Source: JBBITW01 sp037440525
Lineage (GTDB): Bacteria > Desulfobacterota > BSN033 > UBA1163
Assembly: GCA_037440525.1 (NCBI GenBank)
Contig: JBBITW010000060.1
Location: forward strand, 1 to 18,062
DNA length: 18,062 nt
Direction: 5' to 3'
Below the pieces are notes generated by a model, which searched no databases, was not told the DNA's origin, and worked only from the letters and a program-made list of their open reading frames with translations. A program made the translations under genes and the position numbers. Shown piece by piece: positions 14,472 through 18,062 of the stretch (position 1 is its first letter; each line of letters opens with the position of its first letter).

Positions 14472-15227
14472 ATGAGTTTTGAACCAAAAATATTATCCTT
14501 TCTCTGTAACTGGTGTGCCTATGCAGGTGCAGACCTTGCCGGAATCTCAAGATTCCAGTATCCACCAAACAGCCGTGTTATCAGGTTGATGTGTTCTGGA
14601 AGGGTTGATCCAGGGTTCATCCCGAGGGCATTCCTTTCAGGATATGATGGGGTAATGATCTTAGGGTGTCATCCAGGAGACTGCCACTACCTTACAGGTA
14701 ATATTCAGGCTGAGAGAAAGATCGAAATAACACGCAAATTGCTCGATATGGCTGAAATCGGATCAGAAAGGCTACTGCTCGACTGGGTATCTGCTGGCGA
14801 GGGAGAAAGGTTTTCACAGGTGGTCAGACAATTCATCGAAAGGATACGCTCCCTCGGCCCATTCCCCCTCAATCAGGATACGAGGCAGAGGCTATTGGCT
14901 GTAAGGGCATCCCTCGAAGGCGAGAAGATACGCTGGATGATTGGCAAGGGCCCTGAGCTTATGGATAAAGAGAATGTATATAATGAAAAGCTACCGAGGC
15001 AGAGACTGGAGGCCCTTATTGAAGGGACAATTCGTGATGAATTGATAAAGAATCTTATAGCCGGATTGGTTGAATCCAGACCCTTGGCTGCCTTGGAAAT
15101 CAGTAAAACATTGAACCTAAAAATGGATGAAACCCTATCCTATCTGGTCTCACTTGTTGGTGAAGGAAGGATTGGATTTGATCCATCTGAAGAAGGAAAG
15201 ATACCAAGATATACACGTAATATTTAA
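14472..15227 (+). CDS. mvhD: MvhD with C-terminal winged-helix-like extension
   Basis: This 251-residue protein has an N-terminal MvhD domain (1-130) with all five expected cysteines: C12xxC15 (LCNWC), C41 (MCSGR), C66 and C71 (GCHPGDCHY). In methanogens MvhD passes electrons from hydrogenase to HdrA through a [2Fe-2S] cluster. Here it follows the giant HdrA by 22 bases and no hydrogenase is nearby. Archaeal MvhD ends near residue 140; this one has about 110 more residues. Residues about 185-240 (IRDELIKNLIAGLVESRPLA to EGRIGFD) read like helix, helix-turn-helix and wing, a fold often used for protein or DNA contact. The extension may dock a different dehydrogenase partner, or may be regulatory. 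MvhD assignment is firm; the fold of the extension is inferred from pattern only. Confidence 0.9.
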   Translation: MSFEPKILSFLCNWCAYAGADLAGISRFQYPPNSRVIRLMCSGRVDPGFIPRAFLSGYDGVMILGCHPGDCHYLTGNIQAERKIEITRKLLDMAEIGSERLLLDWVSAGEGERFSQVVRQFIERIRSLGPFPLNQDTRQRLLAVRASLEGEKIRWMIGKGPELMDKENVYNEKLPRQRLEALIEGTIRDELIKNLIAGLVESRPLAALEISKTLNLKMDETLSYLVSLVGEGRIGFDPSEEGKIPRYTRNI

Positions 15228-15240
15228 AATTAAAACAGCT

Positions 15241-18062
15241 ATGGATAAAACAACAGTTCTCAATAAGACGAAAACAGAAAGGCCTGTTGGCGCAGTGATG
15301 GTAATCGGAGGCGGAATTGGTGGAATGCAGGCATCGCTCGACCTCGCCGATTCGGGATTCTTTGTCTACCTCATTGACAACTCACCGGCGATTGGAGGTG
15401 TCATGGCACAGCTCGATAAGACATTTCCGACAAATGACTGCGCCATGTGTATCATGTCTCCAAAACTGGTGGAATGTGGCAGACATCTCAACATCCGCGT
15501 GATTACCCATGCTGAGGTTGATAGCGTTGAAGGAGAACCCGGTCATTTCAGGGTAAATATCTCAAAGAAACCGAGATATATCTACCCCGATAAATGCACA
15601 GGCTGTGGAGAATGTGCAAAACACTGTCCCGTAAGCGCTATTGATCTCTATAATGAAAAATTGAGTAAACGAGCTGCCATATTTATCAAATATCCCCAGG
15701 CTATCCCGAAGGTCTATCTCATAGACAGAGAGGCATGTATTGGATGTGGTCTCTGTGAAAGGGTCTGTCTCGAAAAGGCTGTTAATTATGGGGATAAGCC
15801 TGAATCAGAAATTATAGATGTGGGATCAATCATCCTTGCCCCTGGTTATGAAGTATTTGATGCTCGCAATAGACCAGAATTCGGTTACGGGGTCTATCAA
15901 AATGTCGTAACGAGTATAGAATTTGAGAGGCTTTTAAGCGCCACTGGCCCCCACAGAGGTCACCTGCTTCGACCATCGGATGGAACAATACCTGAACGTA
16001 TAGCTTTTATCCAGTGTGTTGGTTCAAGGGATTCGAACAGCGGAAAGGATTATTGCTCTTCAATATGCTGTATGTATGCAACAAAGGAGGCCATCATAGC
16101 AAAAGAACATGTCCACTTTGTGAGACCAACGATATTTTATATGGATGTAAGAGCCCACGGAAAGGGATTTGATGCATATTATGAAAGGGCAAAGTCTGAA
16201 TATGGAATAAGATTTATTAAGTGCATGGTCTCGAGGGTAAGGGAGCAATTTAAGACAAAGAATCTTCTTCTCGCTTATCTCGACGAAGAAGGAAACCTTA
16301 TTGATGAGGAGTTTGAACTTGTTGTCCTCTCTGTTGGTATGAGCCCTTCAAAGGGAACAATGGAGATGGCAAAACGATTAGGGGTTGAGCTTAATGAATA
16401 TGGATATTGTAAGACCCGAACTTTCGAACCCAATTCTACTTCAAGACCAGGCATCTATGTCTGCGGTGCTTTTCAGTCACCAAAGGATATTCCAGAAACT
16501 GTTTCTCAGGCAAGCGGTGCAGTTGCCGACGCTACAGGAATTATCTCCCATACGAGAGGGACAATGGCCAGGAAGAAGGCCTATCCATTGGAATCTGAGA
16601 TATCAAGTGAGGAACCGCGAATCGGTGTCTTTGTATGCCATTGCGGTATAAATATTGGAGGCATTGTCAATGTCCCTTCAGTAAAGGAGTATGCGAGGGG
16701 TCTTAAAAATGTTGTTCATGTTGATGAAAATCTTTATACCTGTTCACAGGATACCCAGGAAAAGATAAAGAATGCAATAAAAGAACATAGACTGAATCGG
16801 GTCATCGTCGCATCGTGTTCTCCGAGAACCCATGAACCAATGTTTCGAGAAACAATCAGGGATGCAGGTTTGAATAAATATCTCTTTGAGATGGCCAATA
16901 TCCGTGACCAGTGCTCATGGGTTCATATGACTAAGAAGGCTGAGGCTACTGAAAAGGCAAAAGACCTTGTCAGGATGGCTGTTGCAAATGCCCGGCTAAT
17001 TAAACCACTTAAGGAGCTCACCGTGCCGGTAATTCAGAAGGGATTGGTCATTGGAGGAGGGGTAGCAGGTATGACATCTGCCCTCAAACTTTCGGAGCAG
17101 GGCTTTGAGGTCTACCTCATCGAAAAGGAAGAGCATCTTGGAGGAAATCTGAGAAACCTCTATTACACGATTGATGGTGAAGATGTTCAGGCATTCTTAA
17201 AAAATCTTATCGAGCGTGTAACAAATAATCCCCGGATTCATGTATTTACAAATGCACTGATTGTCGACTTTGGAGGCTCTAAGGGAAACTTCTCAACAGG
17301 TATCATGGTTGCACCAGCCATGTATTACAGAAAGATTGAACACGGTATAACCATCCTGGCAACAGGCGCTGAGGAATCTAAACCCACGGAATACCTCTAC
17401 GGAGAAGACCCCCGAATCCTCACCCAGCTTCAACTGGAGAGCAAAATAGCCAATCATCCTGATGAAATTGTCAGGCTCAAACAGGTGGTTATGATCCAGT
17501 GCGTAGGTTCAAGGACCAAAGAGAGACCCTATTGCAGTAGAACATGCTGTGCAACAGCTATAAAGAATGCACTGAAGATAAAGGAGATAAATCCTGATAC
17601 AAAAATCACAATACTTTATCGTGACATGAGAACTTATGGACTCTTAGAACCATATTATTTAAAGGCTCGAAAGAATGGTATCATATTTATAAGATATGAA
17701 CCTGAAGAGAAGCCTTCGGTCAAAAAGGAGGCGGAAGAACTTATTGTCTCTTTTAATGATAGGATATTAAAAGAAGAGATTAATATAAAGCCTGACCTTC
17801 TGGTTCTCTCCTCAGCAACGATTCCGAGGGAGAACGAGGAACTGGCAACCATGTTAAAGGTCCCGCGAACACAGGAGGGTTTCTTTCTTGAGGCACATAT
17901 GAAGCTAAGGCCTGTAGATTTTGCGAGCGATGGCCTATTCCTCGCTGGTTCTGCCCACGCCCCAAAGTTAATAAGCGAGGCCATATCGCAAGCCAGTGCT
18001 TCGGTTTCACGTGCTTCTACGATTCTTTCGCGTGATGTGCTTGAGGTTGGTGGGGTTGTGGC
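15241..18062 (+). CDS. hdrA: Second tandem-module HdrA, truncated by the window end
   Basis: The frame is open for 940 codons to the last base with no stop, so the gene is 3'-partial. Segments: flavin motif GGGIGG at 23-28; an uninterrupted two-cluster ferredoxin domain (C119xxC122xxC125xxxC129P and C166xxC169xxC172xxxC176); C259-x12-C272-x3-CC277; then module B with C466, C468, C501, C526, flavin motif GGGVAG from about 604, and C754-x10-C765-x3-CC770. By comparison with the giant HdrA, only a C-terminal ferredoxin domain of roughly 70-100 residues is missing. It lacks the NAD(P)H module. Similarity to module B of the giant HdrA is very high, pointing to a fairly recent duplication. ATG 15241 follows the MvhD stop by 13 bases without a clear ribosome site; a start near 15295-15298 is possible but would crowd the flavin strand. 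The partner dehydrogenase is probably encoded downstream. Confidence 0.9.
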   Translation, partial: MDKTTVLNKTKTERPVGAVMVIGGGIGGMQASLDLADSGFFVYLIDNSPAIGGVMAQLDKTFPTNDCAMCIMSPKLVECGRHLNIRVITHAEVDSVEGEPGHFRVNISKKPRYIYPDKCTGCGECAKHCPVSAIDLYNEKLSKRAAIFIKYPQAIPKVYLIDREACIGCGLCERVCLEKAVNYGDKPESEIIDVGSIILAPGYEVFDARNRPEFGYGVYQNVVTSIEFERLLSATGPHRGHLLRPSDGTIPERIAFIQCVGSRDSNSGKDYCSSICCMYATKEAIIAKEHVHFVRPTIFYMDVRAHGKGFDAYYERAKSEYGIRFIKCMVSRVREQFKTKNLLLAYLDEEGNLIDEEFELVVLSVGMSPSKGTMEMAKRLGVELNEYGYCKTRTFEPNSTSRPGIYVCGAFQSPKDIPETVSQASGAVADATGIISHTRGTMARKKAYPLESEISSEEPRIGVFVCHCGINIGGIVNVPSVKEYARGLKNVVHVDENLYTCSQDTQEKIKNAIKEHRLNRVIVASCSPRTHEPMFRETIRDAGLNKYLFEMANIRDQCSWVHMTKKAEATEKAKDLVRMAVANARLIKPLKELTVPVIQKGLVIGGGVAGMTSALKLSEQGFEVYLIEKEEHLGGNLRNLYYTIDGEDVQAFLKNLIERVTNNPRIHVFTNALIVDFGGSKGNFSTGIMVAPAMYYRKIEHGITILATGAEESKPTEYLYGEDPRILTQLQLESKIANHPDEIVRLKQVVMIQCVGSRTKERPYCSRTCCATAIKNALKIKEINPDTKITILYRDMRTYGLLEPYYLKARKNGIIFIRYEPEEKPSVKKEAEELIVSFNDRILKEEINIKPDLLVLSSATIPRENEELATMLKVPRTQEGFFLEAHMKLRPVDFASDGLFLAGSAHAPKLISEAISQASASVSRASTILSRDVLEVGGVV

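Noticed and set aside
9125..15227. Class II benzoyl-CoA reductase (Bam) cluster, which also has large HdrA-like and MvhD-like subunits
   Set aside because: No tungsten aldehyde-oxidoreductase-type catalytic subunit or NuoEFG-like genes are present, and metVF with hdrBC points to the methyl-THF pathway.

Overview
The window is a single co-directional (+ strand) block from an anaerobic bacterium. Twelve protein genes are tightly packed, and no gap between them exceeds about 150 bases. The folate-type enzymes MetV and MetF, strong Shine-Dalgarno sites and a PAS/NtrB-style histidine kinase point to a bacterium rather than a methanogenic archaeon. A Desulfobacterota-like or syntrophic/acetogenic anaerobe fits best, but the assignment is a guess from gene content only. 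No tRNA, rRNA, CRISPR array or insertion sequence was seen.

The theme is the methyl branch of the Wood-Ljungdahl pathway joined to heterodisulfide-reductase-type flavin-based electron bifurcation. The logic is that of the metVF-hdrABC-mvhD gene set known from Moorella thermoacetica, but enlarged.

Layout: (i) 1-214, leader with one good sigma70-like promoter. (ii) 215-3436, a small HdrA-like flavoprotein, a second HdrA-like protein that has lost most Fe-S ligands of its family, and an MvhD-like protein with one shifted ligand. The first two genes lie in the same frame, separated only by TAA followed directly by ATG. (iii) 3437-3590, intergenic region with a perfect 12-bp inverted repeat. (iv) 3591-8469, metV, metF, a second metF-like gene and a four-PAS soluble histidine kinase, joined by short gaps or ATGA overlaps. 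(v) 8493-15222, hdrC, hdrB, a giant 1480-residue HdrA and mvhD. (vi) 15241 to the end, another tandem-module HdrA, cut by the window edge.

Proposed joint function (inference): MetV/MetF interconvert methylene- and methyl-tetrahydrofolate. HdrB/HdrC carry electrons between MetF/MetV and an HdrA bifurcation centre, and MvhD adapts HdrA to another electron source. No hydrogenase, formate dehydrogenase or FlxABCD gene is present. Instead, the giant HdrA carries a complete GltD/NfnB-like NAD(P)H-flavin-FeS module, inserted exactly between the two cluster motifs of the ferredoxin domain that its neighbour at 15241 keeps intact. This suggests NAD(P)H feeds the complex directly.

The most noteworthy items are that inserted module, the degenerate split HdrA pair, a MetF paralogue with a lysine at the usual folate-binding glutamine, and a kinase whose two tandem PAS domains share a cysteine pair at identical spacing.
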